Assembly: GCF_902459735.1 (NCBI RefSeq) | Contig: NZ_CABPRV010000001.1 | Coordinates: 372,001-436,000 of the forward strand | Origin: Pandoraea capi | GTDB lineage: Bacteria > Pseudomonadota > Gammaproteobacteria > Burkholderiales > Burkholderiaceae | Reading direction: 5' to 3' | DNA: 64,000 bases | In this document: positions 54,869 to 64,000 of the stretch, one piece after another | How the letters are laid out: each line of letters opens with the position of its first letter | Position numbering within the stretch: position 1 is the stretch's first letter | Notes under the pieces: model-generated | What the model saw: only the letters and a program-made list of their open reading frames with translations | Database searches by the model: none | Told to the model about the DNA's origin: nothing | Made by a program: the position numbers and the translations under genes

Positions 54869-55825
54869 TCAATCCTTGCGCAGTTCCTTGACCGTGCGTC
54901 CGAGTTTTCGCCGCAGCAGGCTTCGCAACGTCGACGCATCGGCATACCCGACTTGCGCCGCGACGGTATCGAGATCGCAACCGTTCGACACGAGTTGTCG
55001 CGCGCGTTGAATGCGCAGGTCCTGGAAGAACGCGAGTGGCGATTTGCCGAGCACTTGCTCTGTGCGACGTTGCAACGTGCGCACGTGAACATGCAGTGCG
55101 CTCGCCGCGCTCTCCAGCGAAAACCCTTGTGACATGTGCTCGCGCGACCATCGCTCGAACCGCTCGACGAGCGGATCGGCGTGCGCCAGATAGTCGGGAA
55201 TCACGTACTGCGCCTGCGACGCGCGATTGTCGATCAGCAGAAACCGGGCGACGTTCGACGCCAGTTCCGGACTGACCTGTCGCACGAACCACAAGGCAAG
55301 GTCGAGATGCCCCATCGCGGCGCCCGCTGTCACGAGGCCATTGGACGTCACGATCATGCGCGAGTCGTCGAGCCGCACCGTGGGGTAACGCTCGCGAAAC
55401 AACGGCGAGAGCGACCATGTGGTGGTGGCCTCCTCGCCGTCGAGCAGTCCGCTGTCGGCCAGCACGAACGTGCCGATACACGCCGCCGCAATTCCGATGC
55501 CCTGCGCACGCCACTCGCGCAGATGCGACTTGGCGGCCTCGACGTCGCGTCGCGCCAGCGCGGGCACGAGGACATTCGCCATCTTGGCGTTCAACGCGGG
55601 CACGACGACCCAGTCGGGACGGTCGACTTCGCGCGCCGGTTCGACCGCCATCGTCAGGCCGAGCGCAGTTTTCACTCTCGGCTTCACGCCGATGACCGTG
55701 ACCTGAAACGGTTCGGTGTCGGCGCCGCCTAACTTCGCGATCTCGTTGGCCGTGCACAGGGTATCGAGGATCGCCGTGATGCCTGTGTCGAACATGCCGT
55801 CGAGTGCAAAGACGCAAACCTTCAT
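54869..55825 (-). CDS. GlxA-type AraC regulator with DJ-1/PfpI domain
   Basis: 318 aa. The N-terminal DJ-1/PfpI (class I glutamine amidotransferase-like) domain covers about 1-185, with the elbow Cys in GIAAACIGTFVLADSGLL and a TSNGLVTAGAAMGHLDLALW segment. The C-terminal AraC domain (about 215-310) shows LESAASALHVHVRTLQRRTE and VAAQVGYADASTLRSLLRRK. It diverges from a MAPEG gene 100 bases away. Effector unknown. Confidence 0.9.
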   Translation of the reverse strand: MKVCVFALDGMFDTGITAILDTLCTANEIAKLGGADTEPFQVTVIGVKPRVKTALGLTMAVEPAREVDRPDWVVVPALNAKMANVLVPALARRDVEAAKSHLREWRAQGIGIAAACIGTFVLADSGLLDGEEATTTWSLSPLFRERYPTVRLDDSRMIVTSNGLVTAGAAMGHLDLALWFVRQVSPELASNVARFLLIDNRASQAQYVIPDYLAHADPLVERFERWSREHMSQGFSLESAASALHVHVRTLQRRTEQVLGKSPLAFFQDLRIQRARQLVSNGCDLDTVAAQVGYADASTLRSLLRRKLGRTVKELRKD

Positions 55826-55925
55826 GTCGCAAATCGCCTTAAAATTGTCATTTACGACTATATCTCCGTCGGCTGCGCCTGTCTAGAATCGCCGCATATT
55901 CAACGACTTCCCGAGGCCAGACACG

Positions 55926-56351
55926 ATGAAGCTCACGCCCGAACTGTATTACCTGACCTGCGTGACGGCGATGACTGCCGCGATGTGGATCCCTTACATC
56001 GTTGGCGGCATCGTGCTGCGCGGACCGATGCGCGCGATGGCGAATCCGGCACTGGAAGGGACAGCGCCCGCGGCAGGAGCGCCCGCACCTGCATGGATGC
56101 AACGGGCGAAGCGCGCCCACGCGAATGCGGTGGAGAACCTCGCAGTATTTGCGCCGCTGGTATTGATCGCCGCGTTGTCGGGCATCTCTACGCCGTCGAC
56201 GGTCTTTGCGGCGAAGCTTTATCTGACGGCGCGCATCGTCCATTACGTCGTCTATGTCGCGGGCATTCCTGTCGTCAGAACGCTCGCGTTTCTGGTCGGC
56301 TTCGGGGCAACGGTGTCGTTCGCCACAGCGATACTCGCCCACGCGGTTTGA
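55926..56351 (+). CDS. MAPEG family membrane protein
   Basis: 141-aa integral membrane protein with four hydrophobic helices. MAPEG hallmarks: RAHANAVENLAVFAPLVLIA and ARIVHYVVYVAGIPVVRTLA. Relatives conjugate glutathione or have unknown roles. A Pro/Ala-rich loop (EGTAPAAGAPAPAW) lies between helices 1 and 2. It is probably cotranscribed with the acetyltransferase 38 bases downstream. Confidence 0.88.
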   Translation: MKLTPELYYLTCVTAMTAAMWIPYIVGGIVLRGPMRAMANPALEGTAPAAGAPAPAWMQRAKRAHANAVENLAVFAPLVLIAALSGISTPSTVFAAKLYLTARIVHYVVYVAGIPVVRTLAFLVGFGATVSFATAILAHAV

Positions 56352-56389
56352 GCCGGGATTTCGGCAGCACATCTTTCAGGAAACCGATC

Positions 56390-57088
56390 ATGGAAAAGCA
56401 GAATCCCGGTCATCTCGACAGCCCCGTGTGGCATGCGCTTTCGACAACGCAATCGGCGCTCGGCGAGGGGACACCTCTGGCGCGTCGTTATCACCCGGAT
56501 GTCGCGCCGTTCGCCGGCATCGAGAACACGACATTGGAAGCGTTTCAGGCACTCATGCCCCTGATCCCGCAAGGCGGCTTCGCGTTCGTGCCGACATTGA
56601 CGGCGTTGCCGCCGATGGAGGGCATCCATCACGAGCACGTGTTTTCGGTGATTCAAATGGTGGATTGCGCAGACGCCCTCGGCACTGACGAGGACGACGC
56701 AACCATCGTGCAACTCGGCACGACGGACGTGCCCGACATGATGGCGTTAGCCGGACGCACGCGCCCCGGTCCCTTCTGCAAACGTACGATCGAGATGGGG
56801 GATTACGTTGGCATTCGCGTCGACGGCGAACTGATCGCGATGGCCGGAGAGCGCATGTGTTTCGACGGTTACGTGGAAATCAGCGCGGTGTGCGTGGACG
56901 AAAGCCATCGCGGTAAATCGATCGCCCGACGGCTGATGAACCGGCTCCGCCGGGAGATCCGCGCACGAGGCGACATCCCGTTTCTTCATGTGAAGGACGA
57001 CAACGACACCGCCATCGCGCTCTACGAACGGATGGGGTTCGTGCGGAGGCAAACGCTTGTTATGCATCGCATTGCGCACGAAACGTGA
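56390..57088 (+). CDS. GNAT-family N-acetyltransferase
   Basis: 232 aa. The GNAT core is C-terminal: YVEISAVCVDESHRGKSIAR, RRLMNRLRREIRARGDIPFL and DNDTAIALYERMGFVRRQTL, which contain the acetyl-CoA loop. The N-terminal half (about 1-110) is a FeeM/FR47-like extension. ATG 56390 is chosen. Substrate unknown. Confidence 0.87.
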   Translation: MEKQNPGHLDSPVWHALSTTQSALGEGTPLARRYHPDVAPFAGIENTTLEAFQALMPLIPQGGFAFVPTLTALPPMEGIHHEHVFSVIQMVDCADALGTDEDDATIVQLGTTDVPDMMALAGRTRPGPFCKRTIEMGDYVGIRVDGELIAMAGERMCFDGYVEISAVCVDESHRGKSIARRLMNRLRREIRARGDIPFLHVKDDNDTAIALYERMGFVRRQTLVMHRIAHET

Positions 57089-57172
57089 TTCGAGATGCGG
57101 CGTGCGCCGGGCGCAGTCAGACGCGCGGCGTAGGGCGCACGCTCAGGCGACGGTTCGCATGGTCGTGTCGGC

Positions 57173-57193
57173 GTGTGGCGTGTGGCGTGTGGC
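57173..57193. repeat. Three GTGTGGC heptads
   Basis: Three perfect tandem copies of GTGTGGC in the 124-base gap between convergent genes. A minor simple repeat without an evident role. Confidence 0.6.
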
Positions 57194-57212
57194 TGTACGG
57201 GCGAGCGTATCG

Positions 57213-57812
57213 TTATGACGCATTTCGCAGCAGGCGATCTTGCGTCGCGTCATCGATCCGCTGGCGAACGTCGCGAAGCGATGGAACCGCATCGGTGGCT
57301 TTTCGTCCGTACTCGAGATTAAAGGCGTAATCGAAGTCGGGCGGGTTATCGCCCTGCGCGTGTTGCAGCATCGTTTCGAGCTTATCCAGCGCCTTGACCG
57401 CGCGTGCTTCGGGCGTTGCCGCTTGCGAGTATTCGTCCCAGAGCGCGACGATCTGGTCACGCAGCGGCGCGTCGAGCGATGCGCAGATTGTCAGGAGATC
57501 GCGACGCTCGGCGGCATCTTTGTCGACATCAGCGCGTTGCGCAGGTGCGGGTACGTCACCGTGAAGCGCTTCGCCCAGGTCGTGTACCAGACATAGCGCC
57601 ATGACCCGCAACGGGTCGACGTCACCGAGCCGATCCATGAAGACCATCGCCATGAGGCCGAGCCGCCAACTGTGTTCGGCGGTGCTCTCGCGACGTCCGG
57701 CCGAGGTGTGTGCGCTTCGCAGCACGTCTTTCAGACGTTCGCACGCGCGCAGGAAACTCAGTCGCCCGTCGATTGTCGGTGTGCCTGTCGCTCCATCCGT
57801 CGTCGCTTTCAT
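57213..57812 (-). CDS. HD-domain phosphohydrolase (YfbR/HDDC2-like)
   Basis: 199 aa with the metal-binding HD pattern: ESTAEHSWRLGLMAM (His), CLVHDLGEALHGD (HD pair) and a later Asp in AVKALDKLETMLQHA. This layout matches 5'-deoxynucleotidase YfbR and eukaryotic HDDC2, which act on nucleoside monophosphates. Substrate not proven here. Confidence 0.85.
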   Translation of the reverse strand: MKATTDGATGTPTIDGRLSFLRACERLKDVLRSAHTSAGRRESTAEHSWRLGLMAMVFMDRLGDVDPLRVMALCLVHDLGEALHGDVPAPAQRADVDKDAAERRDLLTICASLDAPLRDQIVALWDEYSQAATPEARAVKALDKLETMLQHAQGDNPPDFDYAFNLEYGRKATDAVPSLRDVRQRIDDATQDRLLRNAS

Positions 57813-57953
57813 CGCCCCTCCCGCCTCGCGCTCATCCTGTGTCGATGAATCAGTCTATGCGTCAGCGAGACGGCCATCTACGCATAAATTATGCGTGGCC
57901 GATTCGATCACGTTGGCGCGAGGGCATGGGTGCAATGCGGGTTCGAGGTTGAT

Positions 57954-58505
57954 TCAAAGTGTTTCGACGAGTCGCGCCACGGTGCCGTCGGACAGCGTGA
58001 AGCGGGTCCATCGGCAGCGACTGTCCCGAATCGGTACGAGTGTCGAAGCATTGCAGCCCGTGTCGAATTCGACGGACTGCGTTGGATGTTCACCCCATCC
58101 CGCAACTCTGAGCGAGTGTTCGCGTGCCCGAATCGCATCCGTCGCGAACGGCCACAAGGACTTGCCCATCAGCGTGGCAACCGGCGCAGAGAACTCCATC
58201 GCCCGCGACGGCGAACAGGCGAGCAACCGGTGCGTGAGGTCGCAGACGAGATGCACGGGCAGGGCATTGAAGTTCACGAGTGGCGCCAGCGCTCTGTCCG
58301 CAGCCGAGTCGAGACTTGCAGCCAGCAGCGGCTCGATCCGCGCCAGTTCGTCCGCGCCGATCGCGAGTGTTCCGGCCTCCCAACGCGACACGGTCGATTG
58401 GGATACGCCGAACAATGCCGCCGCGTGCGTTTGCTTGATTCGCCGCAAGGTGCGCCAGCGCCGCAGTGTAGCCGCAGGCGCGTACGGAAGTTTCGGCGAC
58501 GTCAT
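57954..58505 (-). CDS. XRE-type helix-turn-helix regulator with C-terminal sensor region
   Basis: 183 aa. The N-terminal HTH_3 (about 14-60) has LRRIKQTHAAALFGVSQSTV then SRWEAG. The C-terminal part (about 75-180) is PAS-like in length (ALPVHLVCDLTHRLLACSPS, SLWPFATDAIRAREHSLRVA) and may sense a ligand or redox state. ATG 58505 is the likely start. No target can be named. Confidence 0.82.
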   Translation of the reverse strand: MTSPKLPYAPAATLRRWRTLRRIKQTHAAALFGVSQSTVSRWEAGTLAIGADELARIEPLLAASLDSAADRALAPLVNFNALPVHLVCDLTHRLLACSPSRAMEFSAPVATLMGKSLWPFATDAIRAREHSLRVAGWGEHPTQSVEFDTGCNASTLVPIRDSRCRWTRFTLSDGTVARLVETL

Positions 58506-58690
58506 GTCGGGCGCCGATACAAAAGGCCTAATAGGTGTACTCACAACCCTCTCTCCGATTCCGTTTTGTCGCCCGTTATCCACTTGCGTACACGGCAAAT
58601 CTTACTGAATTCCGGGTGGCAAATCGCCCTTTCCCGGGGGGACGAGACGGGTTTTGACCACTTGTAGCGGGCTTTGGTGAAAATGAAACG

Positions 58691-58729
58691 GGAAGCGGAA
58701 ACAGGAAGCGGAAACAGGAAGCGGAAAAA
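58691..58729. repeat. 13-bp tandem repeat GGAAGCGGAAACA
   Basis: Two perfect copies (58691-58703, 58704-58716) and a third diverged at its end, just beyond the tRNA terminator. A simple-sequence array with no visible role. Confidence 0.7.
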
Positions 58730-58757
58730 GAAAAAGCCCTGACAAGTCAGGGCTTTT
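58727..58757 (-). terminator. Terminator of the pgsA-tRNA transcript
   Basis: Reverse-strand stem AAAAGCCCTGAC/GTCAGGGCTTTT with a tiny loop, followed by T-rich DNA. It starts six bases after the tRNA-Cys 3' end. Confidence 0.88.
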
Positions 58758-58762
58758 GAATT

Positions 58763-58836
58763 TGGAGGCGGGAGTCGGAATCGAACCGGCGTACACGGCT
58801 TTGCAGGCCGCTGCATGACCACTCTGCCATCCCGCC
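58763..58836 (-). tRNA. tRNA-Cys (anticodon GCA)
   Basis: 74-nt cloverleaf, acceptor GGCGGGA paired with TCCCGCC, anticodon GCA in loop CTGCAAA, T-loop GGTTCGATTCC, encoded CCA end. Probably processed from one transcript with the two upstream tRNA-Gly genes. Confidence 0.95.
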
Positions 58837-58952
58837 ATCGGGATATGCTGCCGCATTGTAACCGCTCGCTGTTGCCATCGAGGGCGCCCTTCGGATCGAT
58901 CGCCGTGGGCTTTTCGGCAAATAAAAAGGGAAGCCAGGCTTCCCTCTGGATT

Positions 58953-59028
58953 TGGAGCGGGAGACGAGTCTCGAACTCGCGACCTCAACCTTGGCAAGGT
59001 TGCGCTCTACCAACTGAGCTACTCCCGC
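58953..59028 (-). tRNA. tRNA-Gly (anticodon GCC), copy 2
   Basis: 76-nt cloverleaf starting GCGGGAGTAGCTCAGTTGG, anticodon GCC in loop TTGCCAA, T-arm GAGTTCGAGACTC, encoded CCA. Identical to the copy at 59078-59153. Confidence 0.95.
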
Positions 59029-59077
59029 ATGACACCGAACACCAAGGATCAACTCACTTAATGTCCAGTGTAAAAAC

Positions 59078-59153
59078 TGGAGCGGGAGACGAGTCTCGAA
59101 CTCGCGACCTCAACCTTGGCAAGGTTGCGCTCTACCAACTGAGCTACTCCCGC
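59078..59153 (-). tRNA. tRNA-Gly (anticodon GCC), copy 1
   Basis: 76-nt cloverleaf with the same sequence as the next copy, separated by 49 bases of unrelated spacer. It lies about 190 bases downstream of pgsA on the same strand. Confidence 0.95.
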
Positions 59154-59341
59154 ATTGTCATGCGTACTACCAATCCATCAACTTCTTAAAACTTCGCTGC
59201 CGGGCTAGTGCCGTAGCAGCGAGAAGGAGATTATGTCTAAACGTCGATTCAGTGTCAAGCACCTGCACTGAAAATTTGTGAAGTATTTTCTCCTTCACCG
59301 CGCAGTTCGCGCGTCTATCCCGCATTTTCAGGAACTTACGC

Positions 59342-59935
59342 TCACATCTGCGCGCCGCCACGCTCGCGAATCTGCGGCCACGCGCGGCGCAGATAGTACA
59401 GCATCGACCACAAGGTCAGCACCGACGCCACGTAAATGAGCCACGTGCCCCAGAAGCGCGAGTCGAAACGCAGACCGTTCCATGCCACCGTGCCGTTGAA
59501 GAGCAACAGCGGAATCGCCACCATCTGCGCCGCCGTCTTGATCTTGCCCAGTTGATGCACCGCCACGCTGCGCGACGCGCCAATTTGCGCCATCCATTCG
59601 CGCAACGCCGAAATCGTGATTTCCCGACCGATGATGATCAGCGCCACCAGCGCATTGATCCGGCCCATCTGCAACAGCATCAGCAGCGCCGCCGCCACCA
59701 TCAGCTTGTCGGCCACCGGGTCCAGGAATGCGCCGAATGCCGACGTCTGGTTCCAGCGACGCGCCAGAAACCCATCGAACCAGTCCGTCAGCGCCGCCAG
59801 CACGAACACCGCGCACGCGACCCAGTTCATCTCGACCGATGACAACCAGGTCGTCGGCAAATAGTAGACGCCGACCACCAGCGGGATCAGCACGATCCGA
59901 AGCCAGGTCAGGAAGATGGGGACATTAAAAGGCAT
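59342..59935 (-). CDS. pgsA: CDP-diacylglycerol-glycerol-3-phosphate 3-phosphatidyltransferase
   Basis: 197-aa inner-membrane enzyme making phosphatidylglycerophosphate, the committed step to phosphatidylglycerol and cardiolipin. The CDP-alcohol phosphotransferase motif is complete: DWFDGFLARR.. followed by GAFLDPVADKL, with all the Asp and Gly residues. Four or more spans; start MPFNVPIFLTWLRIVLIPLV at ATG 59935. It lies next to uvrC as in many Burkholderiales, here with a potassium channel gene in between. Confidence 0.95.
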   Translation of the reverse strand: MPFNVPIFLTWLRIVLIPLVVGVYYLPTTWLSSVEMNWVACAVFVLAALTDWFDGFLARRWNQTSAFGAFLDPVADKLMVAAALLMLLQMGRINALVALIIIGREITISALREWMAQIGASRSVAVHQLGKIKTAAQMVAIPLLLFNGTVAWNGLRFDSRFWGTWLIYVASVLTLWSMLYYLRRAWPQIRERGGAQM

Positions 59936-60111
59936 GGCAGCATGAGTTCGGCAAACAGCGGTCGACACACGGCGCGCTCGGCAGCCGTACCAGACCCGCA
60001 TTGTGCCGTGTCTGCCCCGCAGCGACAAGGCCGGGGCACCTCACGCCTGTTGACATGTGCGCCGGTGTGCCCCTATCTTGCTCGCAACATCCCGCCAATA
60101 GCGTCGATCTC

Positions 60112-61350
60112 GTGAAACTGCCCCGGCCCCTGCCCGCCCTGCGTGGTGCCCTGCACCGCCCCGTGCTCTCCGCGCACATCGTCATCGCGGCGCTGGTCGG
60201 CATCGACGGCCTGCTGCTCGTCGCGTCAGTCCTTCTGCGCGTGCCCGGCTCGCTGCTCATCGACCTGTTCGTGCGCGGCGACATCTCCGCGCTGGAGCGC
60301 ATCGAAGCCACCCATTTGCCCCGCCTGCTGTTCGGCCTGAACGCCATCGAGCGCATTGACTTCTCGCATCTGCCCCGCGCGCTCGTCGGTCTGGCGCTGG
60401 TCGCACTCGCCTGCGGGCTCGTCATCCGCGCACGCACCGCCTGGGCGTTCACGCTGGTGATGCTCGTGCTCGCCGCCACGATCAACTTCCACCTCAACAT
60501 CCGCTTCGATCTGACGTTCGTCCTTTCGCTCGCCTGCTTCGGCCTGCTGCTCTGGTACTGGCGTGAGTTTGACCGGGCAAGCTTTGCCGCCGCCACGCTC
60601 TACACGCTCGTGGCGGTGTTCGCGCTAGTGGTCTATGCCACGTTCGGCACGATGTATCTGGGGCGCGAATTCAAGCCGAACGTCGCCGATCTGGCGACCG
60701 CCTTCTACTTTGCCATCGTCACGATGACGACCGTCGGTTATGGCGACATCGTGCCCATCTCGACAGACGCGCGCCTGTTCACCGCCTCGGTCATCATCTT
60801 CGGGATCAGCGTGTTCGCCACATCGCTCACGGTCGTCATCGGCCCGCTGGTCGGTGGCAACCTCAAGAAAATTCTCGCCGGGAGATTCACACACGTGATA
60901 CGAAAGAACCACTTCATCGTGGCCGGCGCCTCGCCGCTTGCCGTCAACGTGCACCACGAACTCACCAAGCGCGGCTGGCCGGTGACGGTCATCATCTCAA
61001 GCAGTGTCGACAACCCGTATCCGGAAGGCGCGGATGTCATGCACGGTGACGCCAGCGATAACACCGTGCTCACGCAAGCCGGGATCGATCACGCGAGAGC
61101 CGTGCTCGCCTTGCGGGCGGACGATTCGGAAAACGCCTTCATCGTGCTTGCCGCGAAGGAGATCGCGCCGAAAGTTCGCACGATTGCGTCGGTCAACGAC
61201 AGCAAGCATCTGAGCAAACTCAAGCGCGTGCAGCCGGATATGATCTTCGCGCCGCCGGTCGTCGGTGGTGAACTCCTCGCACGCACGCTCTCCGGGGAGA
61301 CGGTCGACAACGAGACCGTCATGCGCCTGCTGTTTCACGGCGATACGTGA
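60112..61350 (+). CDS. Voltage-gated-type potassium channel with RCK domain
   Basis: About 412-aa Kch-like channel. Hydrophobic segments precede the pore loop TMTTVGYGDIVP (selectivity filter TVGYGD at about residue 208). A cytosolic RCK/TrkA-N domain follows (about 262-412; HFIVAGASPLAVNVHHELTK, GDASDNTVLTQAGIDHARAV). The N-terminus is uncertain: GTG 60112 (VKLPRPLPALRG), ATG 60055 and TTG 60001 are in frame, none with a good ribosome site. It is transcribed opposite to its two neighbours. Confidence 0.85.
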   Translation: MKLPRPLPALRGALHRPVLSAHIVIAALVGIDGLLLVASVLLRVPGSLLIDLFVRGDISALERIEATHLPRLLFGLNAIERIDFSHLPRALVGLALVALACGLVIRARTAWAFTLVMLVLAATINFHLNIRFDLTFVLSLACFGLLLWYWREFDRASFAAATLYTLVAVFALVVYATFGTMYLGREFKPNVADLATAFYFAIVTMTTVGYGDIVPISTDARLFTASVIIFGISVFATSLTVVIGPLVGGNLKKILAGRFTHVIRKNHFIVAGASPLAVNVHHELTKRGWPVTVIISSSVDNPYPEGADVMHGDASDNTVLTQAGIDHARAVLALRADDSENAFIVLAAKEIAPKVRTIASVNDSKHLSKLKRVQPDMIFAPPVVGGELLARTLSGETVDNETVMRLLFHGDT

Positions 61351-61509
61351 TGTGACGTGGCGTGGCGTGGCGTCGTGCAATTCGAGCCGACGACGCAGCC
61401 AGCGCCGTGATCGCGCCCGCACCGTTGGCGTTGCGCGCAACGGCGAGGCGGTTCCGGTGTGCCTCCACGGATTCGCGGTACGCGTTCTATCGACTGACGC
61501 CGACGGCGA

Positions 61510-63999
61510 TCAGTGAAGCTGACGGTAGATCTGTTCGGCGAGCGTCGTGGAAATGCCTTCGACGCTGGCCAGTTCGTCGACGCTGGCCGACGCCACGCCC
61601 TGCAAACCGCCGAAGCGCATCAGCAGGCGCTGACGTCGCTTCGCGCCAATTCCCTCGATCTCCTCAAGTCGCGACGTCTGACGCGCCTTCGCACGCTTGG
61701 CCCGCATGCCGGTGATCGCGAAGCGGTGGGCTTCGTCACGAATCTGCGCGATCAGCATCAGCACGGCGCTCTCGCGGCCCAGCTCCAGCGGCGCCCGGCC
61801 ATCGGCAAAAATCAGCGTTTCGAGACCCACTTTGCGGCCCTCTCCCTTCGCCACGCCGACCAGACGGCCGATGTCGATACCCAACTCGACGAACACCTGA
61901 CGCGCGACCTCCACCTGCCCCTTGCCGCCGTCGATCAGCACCAGTTGCGGCAGGTTGGCTTCGACATCGGAGACGTCCGGCTTACCGGATGCCGTCGATG
62001 CCGTCACTTCAGTCACCTCGCCATCCGCAACGACCGAAGTCTCGGCCTCGGCACGCGCCACATCGGCCGCGACCGATGACGGGTCGGCCGCATCGGCCAA
62101 CGTCACGGAAGCCGCCGACGCCGCCTCCATCAGACGGCCATACCGCCGCGTGAGCACCTGACGCATCGCCGCGTAGTCGTCGCCCGGCGTAATGCCAGCG
62201 ATGTTGTAGCGCCGGTACTCGCTCGTCTGCATCTTGTGATGATGGAAGACGACGCACGACGCCTGCGTGGCTTCGCCCTGCGTATGGCTGATGTCGAAGC
62301 ACTCGACGCGCAGCAACGCCGGATCGTCGATATCGAGCCCGATCGTCTGCACCAGATCACGCGTTCGCGCCTGCTGGCTGCCTTGCTCGGTCAACAGACG
62401 CGTCAGTGCCAGTTGCGCCCCCTGCTGCGCCATGTCAAGCCACGCGCGACGTTGTCCCTGCGGTTGCCGCACCATCGCAATACGACGGCCGGCCTGCTCC
62501 GACAACGCGGCCAGCAACTCGTCGTTGGGCAGTGCGTGGCTCACGACCAGCACCGGGGGCACCGACTGCCCCAGATAGTGCTGCGCGACGAAGGCTTCGA
62601 GCAGTCGCGATTCGAGCGACGCCGATGGCGTATCCGACGGCATCTCGCCAGCGATCTCGCCTTCGTTGAGGGTCGCGTCCTTCGGCGGGTCGCCGGAGGC
62701 ATCCTGCGCCAGCACCTCGTCTTCCTCGAACTCGTCGGCAATGCCGCCCTCGACACCGCGCTCAACGTGCGCCGGGAAATACGCCTTGTCGCCCAGGTGA
62801 CGCCCGCCGCGCACCATCGCGAGGTTCACGCATGCGCGCCCGCCCGCGTACGCGACGGCCAGAATGTCGGCATCGACATCCCCCGCCGTCTCGACGGATT
62901 GCTGCTGGAGAACGCCGGACAACGCCTGCATCTGATTGCGTACCACCGCCGCCTGCTCGAACTGAAGCGCCTCGGCATACGTCATCATCTTGGCTTCCAG
63001 CGCGCCGAGCACCTCGTTCTGGCGTCCGGAGAGGAATGCCGCAGCGTTTTGCACGTCGCGCGCGTAGTCCTCGTCCGTAATCGCCCCCACGCATGGCGCG
63101 CTGCATCGCTCGATCTGATTCAACAGACAAGGCCGCGTGCGGTTCGAGAAGACGGAGTCTTCGCATGTCCGCAGTTGGAAGACCTTTTGCAGAATCTGGA
63201 TGCTTTCGCGCACCGCCCATGCGCTCGGGAATGGTCCGAAATACTGTCCACGACGATCCACCGAACCCCGGTAGTACGCCATGCGCGGATATTTGTGCTG
63301 CGTGAGTTTTAGGAACGGATACGACTTGTCGTCGCGAAACAGGATGTTGTAACGCGGATGCAGCGCCTTGATCAGATTGTTCTCAAGCAGCAGCGCCTCG
63401 GTTTCCGAGCGCGTCACGGTTGTTTCGAGCTTCGCGATACGCGCGACCATCAACGCAATGCGCGGCGAGAGCTGCGTCTTGTTGAAGTAGCTCGATACGC
63501 GCTTCTTGAGATTGCGCGCTTTGCCCACGTAGAGGACGTTGCCCGCTGCGTCGTAGTAGCGGTAGACGCCCGGCAGGTTCGGCAATTGTGCGAGGACCTT
63601 GCGGGCATCGAACAGTGGGGCGTCGTTGGCGTCGCCGGTTTGGGAAGCGGTGTCAGTGCTATCGACGTTACCGGCTTTGCGGGCGCGCGTCGTCTTGCTG
63701 GCCTTGGCCGGTTTTGTGGTAACCGGTGCGTCGCTCGCCGCGGCCGTCGTGCCGCTCGTGTCCACTTCGGCCGCGTCGGTCGCCTTAGCGGTCCCGGTGG
63801 GTTCGTCAGCCGGCGCCGATACTCGCGGCGCGACGCCCTCTCCCGGTTCGACTACGCCGGTGCCAGACTGCGCGACGGAATCGTCGACCGACGCCGACGT
63901 CTTCGTCGGCTGAGCGACGGTCTTCCCCGACTCGGCTTGAGCGGCTCTGGCTTTGCGGGACTTGCGCGGCGGCGTGACGTCGTGGGCGTCTTCGGTCAT
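61510..63999 (-). CDS. uvrC: Excinuclease ABC subunit C with long N-terminal extension
   Basis: Nucleotide excision repair endonuclease. The GIY-YIG nuclease domain starts near residue 139 ([31 protein letters not shown]), then the Cys-containing region, UVR motif ([20 protein letters not shown]), RNase H-like domain ([17 protein letters not shown]) and C-terminal helix-hairpin-helix pair. At 829 aa it exceeds the usual about 610. The first 130 residues are Ala/Thr/Lys low-complexity, and two acidic Ala/Val-rich insertions lie near residues 415-460 and 640-690. The start at 63999 is one base from the window edge, so a longer start cannot be excluded. Confidence 0.93.
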   Translation of the reverse strand: MTEDAHDVTPPRKSRKARAAQAESGKTVAQPTKTSASVDDSVAQSGTGVVEPGEGVAPRVSAPADEPTGTAKATDAAEVDTSGTTAAASDAPVTTKPAKASKTTRARKAGNVDSTDTASQTGDANDAPLFDARKVLAQLPNLPGVYRYYDAAGNVLYVGKARNLKKRVSSYFNKTQLSPRIALMVARIAKLETTVTRSETEALLLENNLIKALHPRYNILFRDDKSYPFLKLTQHKYPRMAYYRGSVDRRGQYFGPFPSAWAVRESIQILQKVFQLRTCEDSVFSNRTRPCLLNQIERCSAPCVGAITDEDYARDVQNAAAFLSGRQNEVLGALEAKMMTYAEALQFEQAAVVRNQMQALSGVLQQQSVETAGDVDADILAVAYAGGRACVNLAMVRGGRHLGDKAYFPAHVERGVEGGIADEFEEDEVLAQDASGDPPKDATLNEGEIAGEMPSDTPSASLESRLLEAFVAQHYLGQSVPPVLVVSHALPNDELLAALSEQAGRRIAMVRQPQGQRRAWLDMAQQGAQLALTRLLTEQGSQQARTRDLVQTIGLDIDDPALLRVECFDISHTQGEATQASCVVFHHHKMQTSEYRRYNIAGITPGDDYAAMRQVLTRRYGRLMEAASAASVTLADAADPSSVAADVARAEAETSVVADGEVTEVTASTASGKPDVSDVEANLPQLVLIDGGKGQVEVARQVFVELGIDIGRLVGVAKGEGRKVGLETLIFADGRAPLELGRESAVLMLIAQIRDEAHRFAITGMRAKRAKARQTSRLEEIEGIGAKRRQRLLMRFGGLQGVASASVDELASVEGISTTLAEQIYRQLH

Positions 64000-64000
64000 G

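Noticed and set aside
58691-58729. CRISPR-like array
   Set aside because: The 13-base units are contiguous with no spacers; a simple tandem repeat.

Overview
The window is GC-rich, gene-dense chromosomal DNA from a Betaproteobacterium of the order Burkholderiales. A Pandoraea-like or Burkholderia-like genome is the best guess. This rests on gene families and local order (proC/ubiA, FtrABCD iron uptake, pgsA next to uvrC with a tRNA-Gly/tRNA-Cys block, a DUF4148 protein, an OmpC-type porin), on the codon bias, and on AGGAG-type ribosome sites. The species call is inference. There is no phage, insertion sequence, CRISPR array or rRNA operon.

Layout. 1-3.1 kb: end of proC, a truncated amidase relic, an intact amidase paralog, and ubiA on the opposite strand. 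3.2-6.8 kb: a reverse-strand ftrABCD-type ferrous iron uptake operon with a candidate Fur box. 7-10.9 kb: an Lrp/AsnC regulator divergent from a four-gene polar amino acid ABC importer. 11-14.6 kb: cytochrome c, a SulP transporter, two tiny paralogous hydrophobic peptides ending in SPFWQ, and a Tat-exported superoxide dismutase whose signal and catalytic parts are in different frames. 14.8-18.4 kb: alpha/beta hydrolase, an orphan PD-(D/E)XK-like protein beside tRNA-Leu, and a split chromate transporter. 18.5-25.6 kb: egtBD (ergothioneine), an unknown protein, a DMT exporter, an unusual two-gene unit (97-aa protein plus Cys-rich heme-oxygenase-like protein) and a nitrate-reductase-associated protein.

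25.6-30.2 kb holds galactarate dehydratase, KdgD and an aldehyde dehydrogenase, the route from hexarates to 2-oxoglutarate. 43.3-51.5 kb holds a reverse-strand ABC importer, a divergent glucarate-dehydratase-like enolase, a porin and a FadR-type GntR regulator. Near-identical inverted repeats (consensus roughly RTCATACGATGAC) lie upstream of kdgD and in the divergent 47.5-kb promoter region, so the two loci probably form one aldarate regulon.

30.2-34.5 kb: anti-sigma factor, ECF sigma factor, a small secreted protein with an ECF-type promoter, and a chemoreceptor. 34.6-43.1 kb: a czcCBA-type metal efflux operon with its own two-component system, and a DUF4148 protein. 51.5-58.5 kb: a mixed set of regulators and small enzymes. 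58.7-64 kb: tRNA-Cys, two tRNA-Gly, pgsA, a potassium channel and uvrC with a long N-terminal extension, which reaches the end of the window.
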